DNA from: Antedon mediterranea
Taxonomy: Eukaryota; Echinodermata; Crinoidea; Comatulida; Antedonidae
Assembly: GCF_964355755.1 (NCBI RefSeq)
Contig: NC_092672.1
Location: 19,962,501-20,026,500, forward strand
Direction: 5' to 3'
DNA length: 64,000 nucleotides
Shown one piece after another: positions 38,817 to 51,300 of the stretch (positions are counted from its first letter, which is position 1; each line of letters starts with the position of its first letter). The translations under genes were made by a program, and so were the position numbers. Under the pieces are notes generated by a model. The model was given only the letters and a program-made list of their open reading frames with translations, was not told where the DNA came from and made no database searches.

Positions 38817-40996
38817 TTGTATTAATATTCATATGATCATTTTCTTTGGGTTTTTGCCTGTAAACATTCAATTGGTTAGATTTTGTCTTGTCTCTCATTA
38901 AGTAGGCCTACTAAAATTGTTTAATAAAGAATATATTTAACACCCATGTTGGCCCTGCCTGTTGTTTGAACTTAGACTACATTAATCTAATAACCTTTGC
39001 CTTAGTTTACTGTTTGTTTGTCACCCTGTTATTCCCCTTAGTAATATCATCTGATAAACTTAAAGCAAATATTAAAACAGGCTTTGTTGCACTATTGTAG
39101 CATTAAATATAGTAGGTTTATTTATACTTTTTTAAACACTCTAAAGTAAAATTCACAATAAACTTTTTAAAGTTTGTCTTCTGTCTTTATACAATTTTGT
39201 TTCAATATTACTATTAACCAAATTACAAAATAGTGTATAATTTACTTTATTAATATTTAAAACCAAAGTTGTTTTTTTAAATCTTTAAATTCAACGATCA
39301 AAGTCTTTTATCAGATTGTCTGTTGAACTGATTAGCAATTGTGCTCTGTATTTTATTTACTATACATTTATAAAAATTGACAAGTTATATTATCATTCAA
39401 GCAATATAAGTTTTTTATTTTTTATACACAATAAACGTTAGTCTTTGAAGAATTTCATTTCGCTTCTAATGTTATCAAAGAAAGAGTAAATGGAGAGTAC
39501 TTTCCTCCATGCTCAAACGTTTAAATCTCTATATGAAATCTTTATCAACTCACGTCATGACATCATCAGTTGTTGATGATGTTGTATTGAAGGTTATGCG
39601 GTCCCTGGCCAGGTGAGAATGCAATTAGGTGATTGTACAGATTGTTCATTGTTTTATCTATCTTCCTTCTAATGTTTGACTCTCTAATTGACTCTGTCTA
39701 TCTTTCCATTTTGTTTCCTTAGATAGGATGTTTTCCTCCCATTTTGGTACATGATTTTCACCTGGCCAGGTACCGTACAACCTCCAATCTAAAACCGGAA
39801 GAGGCGTACGACGTCAGCATCCTTTAATAATTCACCTTTGACACAGAATGTGATAGAGTTAAGTTATGAATCATTGTTATGTTGTTCAAAGATCTAGAGC
39901 CAAAAAATATCTATTCTATTATTGGAATAGCGTTCAGTAGGACCAACACAATTTCAGTAGGTATTTGATTTTCACATTAATTTTCATTTTTTCTTAACTT
40001 TAATTTTCTTATCGTGTGCTTCAGTTTGTATCATTTATACTCGTTTTTATTACAACAGAAAATTTATTTAAATAAAAATGTAACATTTACTGCAAAAGTT
40101 TCTTTTGTTTTGTTGATTGACAGCTTTAATTGAATCCATAATGAAAAAAAAAAAACCAAAAAACTCTGGCATATAGTAATGTAGGAAATATAAATAAGTG
40201 AATATTTACAATTAAAACAAATTTATAAATTTACAAACTACCCATTAACAATGCTGAAGTATTCAAAGTCCAAATACAGTGTCTTTTGTAAGGACCTTTT
40301 GTTATCACTATTAGTTGTTGCAGGTTACTTGAGCACCTGATTTACAAAAACCTATACATTTATGTTGATATTGTTTTTGTTATCCTAACTCCAGGGAAGT
40401 GACTTGAGTTTCTGGCAATGGCACTCTTTGTTGTAATATAATGTACATTTGAATAATGCCTTGTATGAACCTCATCTCATCTAGTGATTATGTTATAGTA
40501 TTTTGTATAATTTCAAGTAAAATTATATAATTGTATTTTTACAAGACCTTAATCAGTCATTATTAGAGTTTACCTGAGGTACCTTGATACACCTTGTTTG
40601 CTTTACCTAAAATGGTAATTCACGTTGGTTTGTAGTTCTAATCAACTATATGATAAGAACAAAGCAAACACTAAGTCACTATGTTGTAATTTGTATAGAA
40701 TCCATTGAATTGCACTGGTTATCACTATATAAATAATGATATAAAAGTGTTTGGTCTTCTGTACAACAACCACTTGCATTCAACTTTTGAAGAGGAAACG
40801 TTGCATATTTTGGATTTATTTTATTTTAGCATTGCTCCCCTGTAAGTGTTGTAGGTCTAATATTATAATATTATTTGATAGAGGAGGCATTGGTTGAGGA
40901 AATTGTTGATAGATGAGACATTGTATTGTATATTTACTCTATTTCAACATCATGTTCAGTACTTTTAGTCCTAGTACTGTATTTATATTAATTATT
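38817..40996. other. Intergenic sequence with a small inverted-repeat element
   Basis: AT-rich. Apart from the element at 39598-39775 no structure or coding signal was found. Confidence 0.5.
39598..39775. mobile_element. Small MITE-like inverted repeat with CCTGGCCAGG ends
   Basis: GCGGTCCCTGGCCAGGTGAG on the left and its near complement (TTTTCACCTGGCCAGGTACC) on the right form arms of about 20 bp around a 140-bp interior. Non-autonomous element or fold-back repeat. Confidence 0.45.
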
Positions 40997-41396
40997 GTCA
41001 ACATTAGAGGGAGGGGTAGTATTTGGGTTGAGTTTAAAGCCACAACCTGCAGATGATCCCAATGATTGCTTCATTCTTTGCCATTGTGATGAGCTGTCAA
41101 CATTAAAAGAAGGGATAGTATTTAGGTTGAGTTTAAAGCCACAATCTGCAGATGATCCCAATGATTGCTTCATTCTTTGCCATTGTGATGAGCTGTCAAC
41201 ATTAGAGGAAGGGATAATATTTAGGTTGAGTTTAAAGCCACAATCTGCAGATGATCCCAATGATTGCTTCATTCTTTGCCATTGTGATGAGCTGTCAACA
41301 TTAGGGGAAGGGATAGTATTTAGGTTGAGTTTAAAGCCACAATCTGCAGATGATCCCAATGATTGCTTCATTATTTGCCATTGTGATGAGCTGTAA
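40997..41396. repeat. Minisatellite, 99-bp unit, 4 copies
   Basis: Four units of 99 bp, each ending CCATTGTGATGAGCTG and holding TTGAGTTTAAAGCCACAA. The unit is 33 codons, so both strands are open through the array (133 and 137 codons). No start context, splice sites or known domain supports translation. Confidence 0.92.
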
Positions 41397-41602
41397 CACA
41401 AGTTTCTTTTATCATTAAGTATCTACCACTAGTATTCAAATAACTCATAATATTATCATCATGTTTTAATGTCTGTGAAAAGAAGCTGTGTATTTATTAA
41501 TGCAGTTTACTTTAGGCCTAATATAAAAATATTTTTATTTGAATTGAAAATTTTAAAATAATATAAACAAGCATTATACATTGTTTTTGTATTTTCTTTC
41601 AG

Positions 41603-44600
41603 TTTAGCAATACAATGGATCTTCATGAATGGCCGGTTAAGCTTTGTGCAAATAATGGTCTTGAGGTAGGCAAGTTTACACTGTTTTAGGATAATAGCAT
41701 TTAACCAGCAACAATTATAGCAATGCTATCACATTAACAACTTAATAAATTGTTCTATTAGCTTATGATCTGGAATCAAAAGAGAACTAAAACAAGTAAC
41801 TAAATAAATTAAATAGTGACAACAAATTACAGTATTACAATGAACAAAATAATCACTGTAGTGCTTCTATGCTGTTGGCTCATTTGATGTGATTGTTTTG
41901 ATTTATTTGACCAGCATGATATATCAACACATTAACATACAATACAACATAGAGATGAAAAATGCCGGGCAGGGGCAGCTTAAGCAAAATACATTGCTGT
42001 AAATCAAATGAACCAGCTACCTCTCATACAAAAATAAATATTTAAACAATAATTAAATACAAATTTTATTAAAATTTTTCTATAAAAATATGTTTACAAA
42101 ATTAATGTAAATACAAAAATTTAAGACAAGAAGAAAAAAAACTTATTTTTTTGGGCAATCTAATATATTATAATATTATAATATAATGGCTGTAATTTAA
42201 TACAACATAGAATGTATGTTGTTGTCTATGTTTGCTATATTATATGTATTTTAAAGAAAAATGTAACTGAATCTATTTGTATTTCATAGATTACAGGGGA
42301 AAAAACTGCTGAAGAAATTTGCCATTTCATTGTTAGCAACAATGCTGTCAACATCCAAGACCAGGTATACATCAATTTGTTTTCCCTTGCAATGATTTTG
42401 ATAATACAACCTTAAATTACTTGACACTAATTAAAGTGCATAAATACTAATTTGTTTTAAAGATCTTTTATAATTGTTCTCTGGTTGCATATTTGCAGTT
42501 AACATACACACTGATTGTTAAAAGCATCATATTTATATTTTATCTTAGCTGTATGTTAGATGGTTTGTATATTGTGTGTTTATATCTTATATTAGCTGTA
42601 TGTTAGATTGTTTGTATATTGTGTGTTTATATCTTATCTTAGCTGTATGTTAGATGGTTTGTATATTGTGTGTTTATATCTTATCTTAGCTGTATGTTAG
42701 ATGGTTTGTATATTGTGTGTTTATATCTTATCTTAGCTGTATGTTAGATGGTTTGTATATTGTGTGTTTATATCTTATCTTAGCTGTATGTTAGATGGTT
42801 TGTATATTGTGTGTTTATATCTTATCTTAGCTGTATGTTAGATGGTTTGTATATTGTGTGTTTATATCTTATCTTAGCTGTATGTTAGATGGTTTGTCAA
42901 TATAATTTAGTACATTAGTCTTTCAGTACAATTTGCTTAGACAATTTGATTGGCTAATACCGGATTTGAATAATGGCTTGGTAACTCAATCCCCTGTAAT
43001 TGTAATTAATTTCAGAATCTGAACAATGATATAATTATTCATCTGTTGAACAAATAACTAAACTAACTTCATAAGAAATATATACATCACTGAAAAAAAA
43101 TACAACGCACAAGGCAGTGAAAAAAAGGATGAACATGTGTCAAACACTTCTATCTATACGGCCATAATGCGTTGAAACACCGGTTCTCGTCAGATCACCA
43201 AAGTTAAGCAACGTTAGGCCCGGTTGCTTTCTGGATGGGAGACCGTCTAGAAATCGTGGCGGGTGCTGTATATACTGGAGAGTGATGGTGTAATGGTAAT
43301 ATCGGACTAGCATGTGATAGGCATGGGTTCGAGGTTATCTGTACCATACTAATTGCATCCTTAGGAAAGATGCTTTACTCTCATTACTATCAGCTCAAGC
43401 TCTGTGTTGTATACAGATTTAACCACCAGACTAGTGACTGTTTTATTAATACAGTATTACTATTTTATTATTGTATTCAATTATCAAAACACCAATACAG
43501 GATCAAAATAAAAGTACAATATAACATATTTCCATGATAAAAATATTAACATAATTAAAAAACTATTCATTAAACATTAACAATTCAACAGATTTAGTTA
43601 TTCAAGTTATTTAAAATGACATTAAATGCTGTATAAGTATTAGTATTAATGTGTAAGTATTACAACTAAAAATATCAATGTTAGGAAAAATTTAAATGTG
43701 ATTTGCCCATATATGGACAAAATGATGCCATATCACCACCATATTTGGGCAAATCACCACCATATTTGGGCACATCACACATTTTTTTGTAAATCTAGTC
43801 TAGTGATAGTGTAGACATACAGTAGCTGAAGTTGAGCAACATGACAGAAAGAAATGTTTTTACTATATAACAGGCACAGAACATGAGTTTTAAACCGCCT
43901 GATTATACTGTATACTGAAATTTGATTAATTAATTTGAAACAATAAAGATGAGGAAACATAAGAATATTTAAATTACAAATAAATTGACATTTAGTCCTT
44001 ATGACACTCAAATCTTAAAACATTAATCCTCTTAACATTTTAAAAATTCTATAAGAATAATATTTAATATAATGTTGTTTTACTCTACTATCACTTTGTT
44101 CTATATTTATTTTACTACATGTTTGTGTCTTTGTTTTTCTGATTCTGAAATATTTAAAGTTATTGGTGAACTCTACACAGTAGGCACATTGTAAATAAAC
44201 TATAGAAATTGATACCAAGAACTATGTTTATCCTCTTTCTTTTAGAGAATCAAGAGGGATTTTGTGGATTCATTTATTTCAAGATGGGGTTACTCAATAA
44301 TCCTCATTTTGGGATAATTTTAAAAATATGTTAGCACTGTTATAATAGACAAACCAATTTCACAAGAAGAAAATGTTGTGAATGAAATCATTAAGATTAG
44401 ATTTGGGTTATGGCTGGTAGATTGTATACATTACAATTCATAATAATTGTGATAATATATTAATAAATAGTAAACTGAATCAACAAATTAAACTTATTAT
44501 AAATGATGGCAAATAATCACAATAAAAGCTTAAAAAATGCTCATTTAACTGGCACATAAAAATGCCTACACACAAAACACACACTAATAACAGTAGGCCT

Positions 44601-46351
44601 AAATGATTATCAACAAGCTACTGTATTACAGGTTGGAGTGGTGCAATTGAATATTAACAGCTACCAACACAATTTGAAATTTAAAATAAATTGTCCAGTT
44701 TTATAATTGCACTGTAAAATAATCCTATAAATGAAATTGTTTAAAACATGTAGGATACCTTTTATTTTCACAATAGTTTTGCATTCTGCCCAACTATTTT
44801 AAAATAAAATTGATTATAGATGATATAGTTAGTATACTGTTATCTGTTTAATATTTCAGAATATAAATACCTTGATCATGAGCATAAGAATAGTTTACAA
44901 AAAAACAATACATTTTACAATGCTTTGTAGAAATAATCATTTAAAATTGATTGTTGTTTTTAGAAAAATTATTTTCAACATTGAAAAAAATATTAACTTT
45001 TATTAAATTAAGGATATTTATAAGATTATTAATATTAGTAATTTGTTTGTGTTCGATATTAAGGAATATGATGTACATGTTTTGTAACTGTTGTTTATTA
45101 TTTAATATTTTCAATAGAATGGCTGGACAGCATTAATGTTTGCTGCTAATGTAGGTAATACAACCATCTGCCAACTGGTCTTAGATGGTGGAGCTGATGT
45201 CAATATGCAGACTAATGTAAGTCATACACACAGTTTATAACATTAATTTAACCTTCAGTGAAACAAATCAATAAATTTAAACTATTGTTTTTAGAATTTA
45301 GATGACTACCAGTACTATAAGACTTTAGGAAAATCATAGATATTATATAATATCTCTATGGGAAGATTAATTTAGTTGACAATACACTACTGTAGTATCC
45401 ATGTTATTATACTATTGTAGTTATATTATAATAATACCAATTCTCGTAACAAACATATTTTAAATATATCTTTTACATTCTTAAAATGAATAGAATAACA
45501 CAATACTGGTGTGTGAGGTCAATATAGAAATGATGAATGTTATAAGTTATAAACACATGCGTAATAACTTATTTTCTTCTTTTTTTACAAATTCTCATAC
45601 TATTACTATTCTGTTTAAATTTGCAATCAAATTTTTGTATTAAGAACATGTATACTTCAAGTTACTTGTTTACACACTGTTATACCATAACATTAATATG
45701 TGTATTAAATAAAATACACATTTATTTTCCATAATTCATTGCCGAATGCTGCTTTTAGAAATAAAGTGTGAAATGAATTTTACACCACAGTTTATAAAAA
45801 TTGATGCTATTGATTAATAAAAATGCTGATAGCATGCATCTATACATACAGGGTATCAATATAACCCAATTGTACTAGGAATGTTATATGTAGTTTCAAC
45901 ATTATCCAACATCTTCGATCCAATTTTGTGGTCAATGGGGTGGAAATTCCCCACTTTTTGTATGTTTGTCTGTTTTTTGTTATTGCATGCATCCATATGG
46001 TAAATAAAAATGGCCACAATTAGGGAGAGCGTGGGGTATTAATGAGGTATCAAACTTTACTTGATTGCAATTGTACTGTGTTTTAAACTATAATTGTAAC
46101 TTGCCCTTGGGCAAGTACACTTACTAGTTTGAGATATACTTTTATTCAACTGTGATATATTATTGTAAAAAGATTCTTGTTGTGTTGTTTTTGTTTTATT
46201 AACAAAAATGTGCATTTTTCTAACCTATATTTATTTTTTAAATGTTAAATAGATTGGCAATACAGCATTGCATTTGGCTGCAGTAAATGGTCACGTCGAT
46301 GTCTGCCAAACATTGGTAGACATGGCAGCAGCAGTGGACCAACAAAATAAT
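41603..46351 (+). CDS. Ankyrin-repeat protein gene, 4 exons visible
   Basis: Phase-0 exons lie at 41603-41665, 42290-42364, 45118-45216 and 46253-46351, all with AG/GT boundaries and lengths divisible by 3. The last two are single 33-residue ankyrin repeats: NGWTALMFAANVGNTTICQL..GGADVNMQTN and IGNTALHLAAVNGHVDVCQT. The first two encode a shorter, degenerate repeat-like segment. The ATG at 41615 (MDLHEW) could be the start, with AG/TTTAGCAATACA as 5' UTR; an upstream exon is also possible. One repeat per exon is common for expandable ankyrin genes. Further 3' exons are expected but none is convincing before the Polinton. The binding partner is unknown. Confidence 0.75.
42546..42896. repeat. 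Minisatellite, 47-bp unit, about 7.5 copies
   Basis: Copies of TAGCTGTATGTTAGATGGTT plus TGTATATTGTGTGTTTATATCTTATCT at 47-bp spacing, nearly identical. It lies in the second intron of the ankyrin gene. Confidence 0.94.
43154..43445 (+). mobile_element. 5S rRNA-tRNA composite SINE
   Basis: Positions 43154-43272 match 5S rRNA almost end to end: ACGGCCATAA, CACCGGTTCTCGTCAGATCA, AAGTTAAGCAACGTTAGGCC, then GGATGGGAGACCG. A tRNA-like module follows, with an A-box-like TGGTGTAATGGTA (43287) and a B-box GGGTTCGAGGT (43325). A tail with GCATCCTTAGGAAAGATGC TTTACTCTC follows. Divergence from functional 5S (no matching 3' stem) and the fused tRNA head show a SINE of the 5S/tRNA chimeric type rather than a 5S gene. 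It sits in the large intron of the ankyrin gene. Confidence 0.75.
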
Positions 46352-47348
46352 GTGAGTCATAAATTAATTTTTGTAATCGCATTCATGATCAGAATCCTAA
46401 ATTGTGTACATATTAACTTTAGATTAAAATGCTTGTTCCTCAAACAGAATTGCACAAACTGCATTCCTAAAGAATGTAATTATTTTATTACGGTATAGTT
46501 ATTACGGTATATGTTAATACCTTCATATTTTTTCTTATTTTAAATTTTATTCAATTGTCTAATTATTCAGCATCTTAAATTTAACAAATTTACCATCAAG
46601 ATAGTGCAGGCAAGTCAACATTGACCGAAAAAAAATTAAACAAGTTTAAAATGCTATTTTTGGGGCTATTAAAAATCTGCAGTTAATCTAGCAATCATTG
46701 GGTGGATTACTGTAATTTGGTTATTAAAATCACTTTGGTTTTGAAGTTTCTTGTTGGTATGACAACTACAACTAATGCAGCTCCTGCATTGTATCTCTCT
46801 CAGAATATCCTTGTATAATCAATCTTCTTCAAACTTTTTTTTATCATTACATTAGTAATGGTAATTTTAATACAATTTTAATATTATTGAATGCTTTTCA
46901 TGTTGGCAACAAATTTGTCACTGTGTGTATAATTGTGGTAAATTAAAACAAAATAAGAATGCCAGTTTTGCTATAAAAAAGGAAAGCTTAAAAATCGTCT
47001 ACGGTAAATATTTGGCGCATGCTCATTGAACACCAAAGATCGAATCAAGTTTTTCTTTTTTTGGATGATCACTCTTTCTTTACATTTGCTCATTAGCTTT
47101 TTTCTGTTAGCAAATGTGCACTATTATAACATTATATTTCCATACCTTCATTCCTATCAATCAATCCTTCTGGTTGCTATGTTTCATATAGTTGAAATGA
47201 AGAAAGACCACAAAGACAAAGACATTCAAAATGCACATGCTCAAAATTTAGGCAGTAACACTTATTAAGAAATAATCTTTTGGTTCACATACATTTACTT
47301 ACTGTCAATCGATAGTATTATCAGCATTCATGATACTGTGGCTATTAA
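46352..47348. other. Intron or 3' flank of the ankyrin gene
   Basis: AT-rich sequence after the donor GTGAGT at 46352. No further ankyrin exon or repeat array is visible here. Confidence 0.5.
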
Positions 47349-48815
47349 GTCCAGTCAAAAATCACCCTCACCATGGTATAAGAATGTACCTTAATAACAT
47401 TTCATCCGTAGGTCCTATACTGTCTGTATATTGGTAATAACATTTCTTGATGTTGCGTCTTGCAAAACTTGTGATTTTAAGAGAAAATTATAGTTTTATA
47501 CCCAATTTATAACCGCCTCATGTCGACGAAGCGTGACTGAAATTTCGATTAACAAAGCTATTTGAAAAAAATAATAGTTTATACAATAATTTAAGTATAG
47601 TTTACTATAAATTAAGTAATAAAATACATAACATATAAAGAAAACCCAAGTATAAACTAAAATATTTACAGATATGTGTTTAAAAATGTACAAATAAAAA
47701 TGGCCTTCCATAAAATAAAGTGCGCCCTCACTCGTCCTTCTTTTATTGGACTTGTATGGATTTTGTTAGTTATTGCCAATTCTCCTTTTTTTTAAGACGT
47801 GACTTAATATATACAAATAAAGTTTGTTGGTGGAGAGTAGTCCAACAATGATAATTATTATTGGACATTTTATACACAATAAATGATCGGTTCACCTCCA
47901 CGCCCTGAAAGTTCTCACTTGGGACGTCGAGAAAGTAAAGCCCAGAACAAAAGTTGTATATGCATTTATTTTAAATATTGTTAGAACACAGTAGTTTAAT
48001 ATGTTGACTTATTCAAATGCTTATAAATAACGTTTTGAACTTAAAAGATGTATTGTCCCCAAAAGTGAAGATGGAAATTAATTAATTAATTAAATGTAAA
48101 ATAATAACACAGTTATCCGTCAGACATCTTCGAACTTATATAAAGAATCTTCGGGGCAGGACTACATTTTCTAAAACACGAAATTGTTCATACGATACGG
48201 ATGCCAAAAATAGACAATTCAAAGAAACTCAAATAAAACTAACAATCACAAGGATTACTTTGTTGCGGATAACCAATGAGAAAATATTTCAGACGAGTTT
48301 ATTCATTTCATCTTTATTATCGTATACGCGAAATGTCATTTAAATGATTCTTACTCAAATTAACATTGACTATAATCGCGAATATGCAATGCATTGTGAT
48401 ATCCACGCAAGTAATGCTGTGAAAAAAAAAAGAATGTCCAAAATAAAACCAGATAATTAGGAAATCATTACGTGTTTAGCAGATATACAATATGCACTTA
48501 ATTCATCATGATGGTATAATGGAGGTTGTGTTTAAATATATACAATCCTTTTTTCCATGATAAAAAATAGAAATATATTTGTGAAAATATAATATTCTGC
48601 CTCTTGCGTAAAAAAAAAGAGGCAATAACTAACAAAATCCATACAAGTCTGATAAAAGAATGACGAGTGAGGGCGCACTTTATGTTATGGAAGGCCACAA
48701 GTTTTGCAAGACGCAACATCAAGAAATGTTATTGCCAATATACATAAAACCTACGGATGAAATTTTATTAGGGTACGTTCTTATAGCATGGTGAGGGTGA
48801 TTTTTGACTGGACTA
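47349..48815. mobile_element. Inverted-repeat DNA transposon, non-autonomous, 1.47 kb
   Basis: The outer arms start AGTCCAGTCAAAAATCACCC and match their complement at the right end for about 120 bp (47349-47470 versus 48697-48815). A second arm segment (47702-47776) matches 48622-48696. In the left arm these two blocks are separated by 230 bp; in the right arm they are contiguous. The interior has no transposase. The target duplication is unclear. Confidence 0.8.
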
Positions 48816-50169
48816 TATGAATGATGAAGTTAGGGTAAAGAGATATCAACATGACCAGAGGATTGGTACCTGTTGTCTCTTTTTTTTATAAAGTTGTTAA
48901 ATTATTAAATCTTACTTAAAACAATTTTCTCTCCTTTAATGCACAGGATATCACCATTTTAGTATTTGAATTGTACAAATTTATCAGTCTTATGTAGTGG
49001 GTTGCACTGCATTTCTGCATAATGCATATTTTTATTGACTTTTTACACTAGAGAATGGTCCTACTTCCCTTCCCCTGTAGAGCACCGTATCAAGAATGTT
49101 AAATAACTGACAAGAGAAAATAAAAGTACAATTGCTTGTCTACAAACACTTTATTCACAGTACACATATGGCTGGCTACTAGTTGATTTCATTGATTAAA
49201 TAGTGATAATAATGTGGTCCCATGCCTTCTACTCTCTATGTGTATATGTGTCCAACAATAATGTCCAACCACCAATAGTTCTTGATAGTTCAGACACTGA
49301 ATTATTTAATATTTTAAATAAACCAAAATAAATTTACACTATCTAGTATTTTTTTAAAAATTAATAACATATGCACTGAAATGTTAATTTTCTTTTTACC
49401 CAAACCTTGTATTATTTTTAGATAAATACAGAATTTCATTTATAGTATTGTGGTACAAAACTATGGAACAATCAAGACCTTCTGTTTATGAATTATTTCT
49501 TGTACTGTAGGTGTTTTTGATTAGTTTTATAAACTACACCTTGTCACCTTCTGTCAATTATTTAAGAATTACTGACATTCAATGATTGAGGTTTCTCCTT
49601 CATCTAATGTTCTAGCAGTATTGTTATAATTTTTTTTTAAATTGAGAATTGTCCTATAATTTCACACATAAATTAATTATTCCCTGAGATTTGGAATCAA
49701 AATAAATTGTACATTGACTTAGGAATGTATTTAATAATTGCCCTGATTTAATGCACAACTATTAATTTAGATTGTAAACTGGCTTTTTCTTTTTATCCAA
49801 ATGTACATATGAAAAACATAAGCACTCATTTTGAGGACTTGTGATGAGTTGAAAATCAAATAACAATATTATCAAGTTAAAGTTCAATACAATTTTTTCC
49901 ATAATGGTGAAATGAATACCAAACAGAAAATATATTTAGGTTACATTAATTTGTTTAAAAAGTAGCATGAAAACATAAAATAAATTACATGAATAAAGGT
50001 AATGACCATTACAGTAACCAGAACTTAAAACTAATAAATAAATTCAAAAGAAATATAGACAATAGCATATTATTTCATCAGATAATGATTTTTCAAATAT
50101 CATTTAAAAGTTTTTACAATTAGAAACAATGGTTAAATCAAGACTATTCCACTTATATTTGGGATAAAA
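48816..50169. other. Intergenic or intronic AT-rich sequence
   Basis: No supported gene, RNA or structured repeat was found between the inverted-repeat transposon and the decayed LINE. Confidence 0.5.
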
Positions 50170-51300
50170 CATTATTTTTTTAAAATGATTGAATCAGTAG
50201 TGTACAGCTCACTTGGCTTGTCAGTTAAGAAATTTAAATATATTTTTGTTAATTACTTAATTTTGTGGTTAAGCATTATTTTTTGGTTTAAAAATAATTG
50301 CTAAACCTTCACCCTCGGATTAGAGGGGGCGTAATCCGCAGCCCAAACAATGTTACAGTACAGTGTATAAGTAAAACATTTTATTTTAATTTGTTTAGAA
50401 TACTAATATATTTATATATTTTTTGATATTTATTGGCGGGCCAATAATCTAATTAAAAGACCAAGGAATGGACTTCACTTATTATTTCAATTAATATTCC
50501 ATTAAAAAATATAACAATTGTGTGTAAAAATTTATATCTAATACAATTTGTTTTAGCCATATTAATGAATAATTGGTTTGTAGTGAACCATTCACTAGCT
50601 TACTTAACTCTTTCAAATTCAAATAAACATTTATATCTTTCATATTGATATTTGAGTAAAACATTATAATTTCTGATATTTTATATATATATATATATTT
50701 TTTTTAGAGTTATAATATAGTAAATCATAATGTATGAAAAAGTTGATTCAGTTAAATTTAAAAAGTTTAACAATACATCAATATTGTTATTGAAATAAAA
50801 GAAAGTTGTATCATTTGCATAAAAAAGGTTGTCTGGAAGATTTACTAATTATTAATTTGAAATAACGATTTTGATCTGTAAAATACCTTTTAAACCAATC
50901 TAAGAAAGGCCCCCAAATACCATAGCAAAACCACTTAAAAATATCATGGTTTACAACATCCATGGAGTAAAGAATAATTCTAAATCTAGAAAAGTACTTA
51001 ACAAAATTAATTGTTTTCAAATGCAGTATTAACAGAATTAGTGAGTTCAAGAAAAGCAAGACAAGTGGTATTGTATATGCATACATTTTTCATTATTTTT
51101 TGAAAAAATTTGTAAATTTAAGATTGGTATTCGCTTTTAAATACAGGATTTACTTTTAATATGATTAGGTAAATAACCCATCATGAATGATTAATAGATG
51201 GCTTAATGGAGCAACCTTTTTAAGAATCATGCCCTCAACCTTTACTAGAATTCAAATTACTAATTATATTAAGCACTTCTGTTTCAGATATAAATGAGAG
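50170..51300 (-). pseudogene. Decayed CR1/Jockey-like LINE reverse transcriptase
   Basis: On the minus strand, around 51000-50850, the translation reads SMDVVNHDIFKWFCYGIWGP and LDWFKRYFTDQNRYF. This is the 'D.VNHdiL..L..yGI.G..l.WF.sYl..R.Q' block of non-LTR reverse transcriptases. Upstream pieces (TTCLAFLELTNSVNTAFENN) fit the 'Ttlal.dl...i..al' segment. Downstream YANDTTFF is a degenerate form of the YADDT catalytic motif, with the GVPQGS region deleted between. Many stops; inactive. Confidence 0.72.

Noticed and set aside
42546-42896. CRISPR-like look of evenly spaced repeats
   Set aside because: The whole unit is repeated with no variable spacers, and the DNA is eukaryotic. The same applies to the other arrays.
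43154-43272. Functional 5S rRNA gene
   Set aside because: Several substitutions and a poor closing stem, and it is fused to a tRNA-like module and SINE tail.
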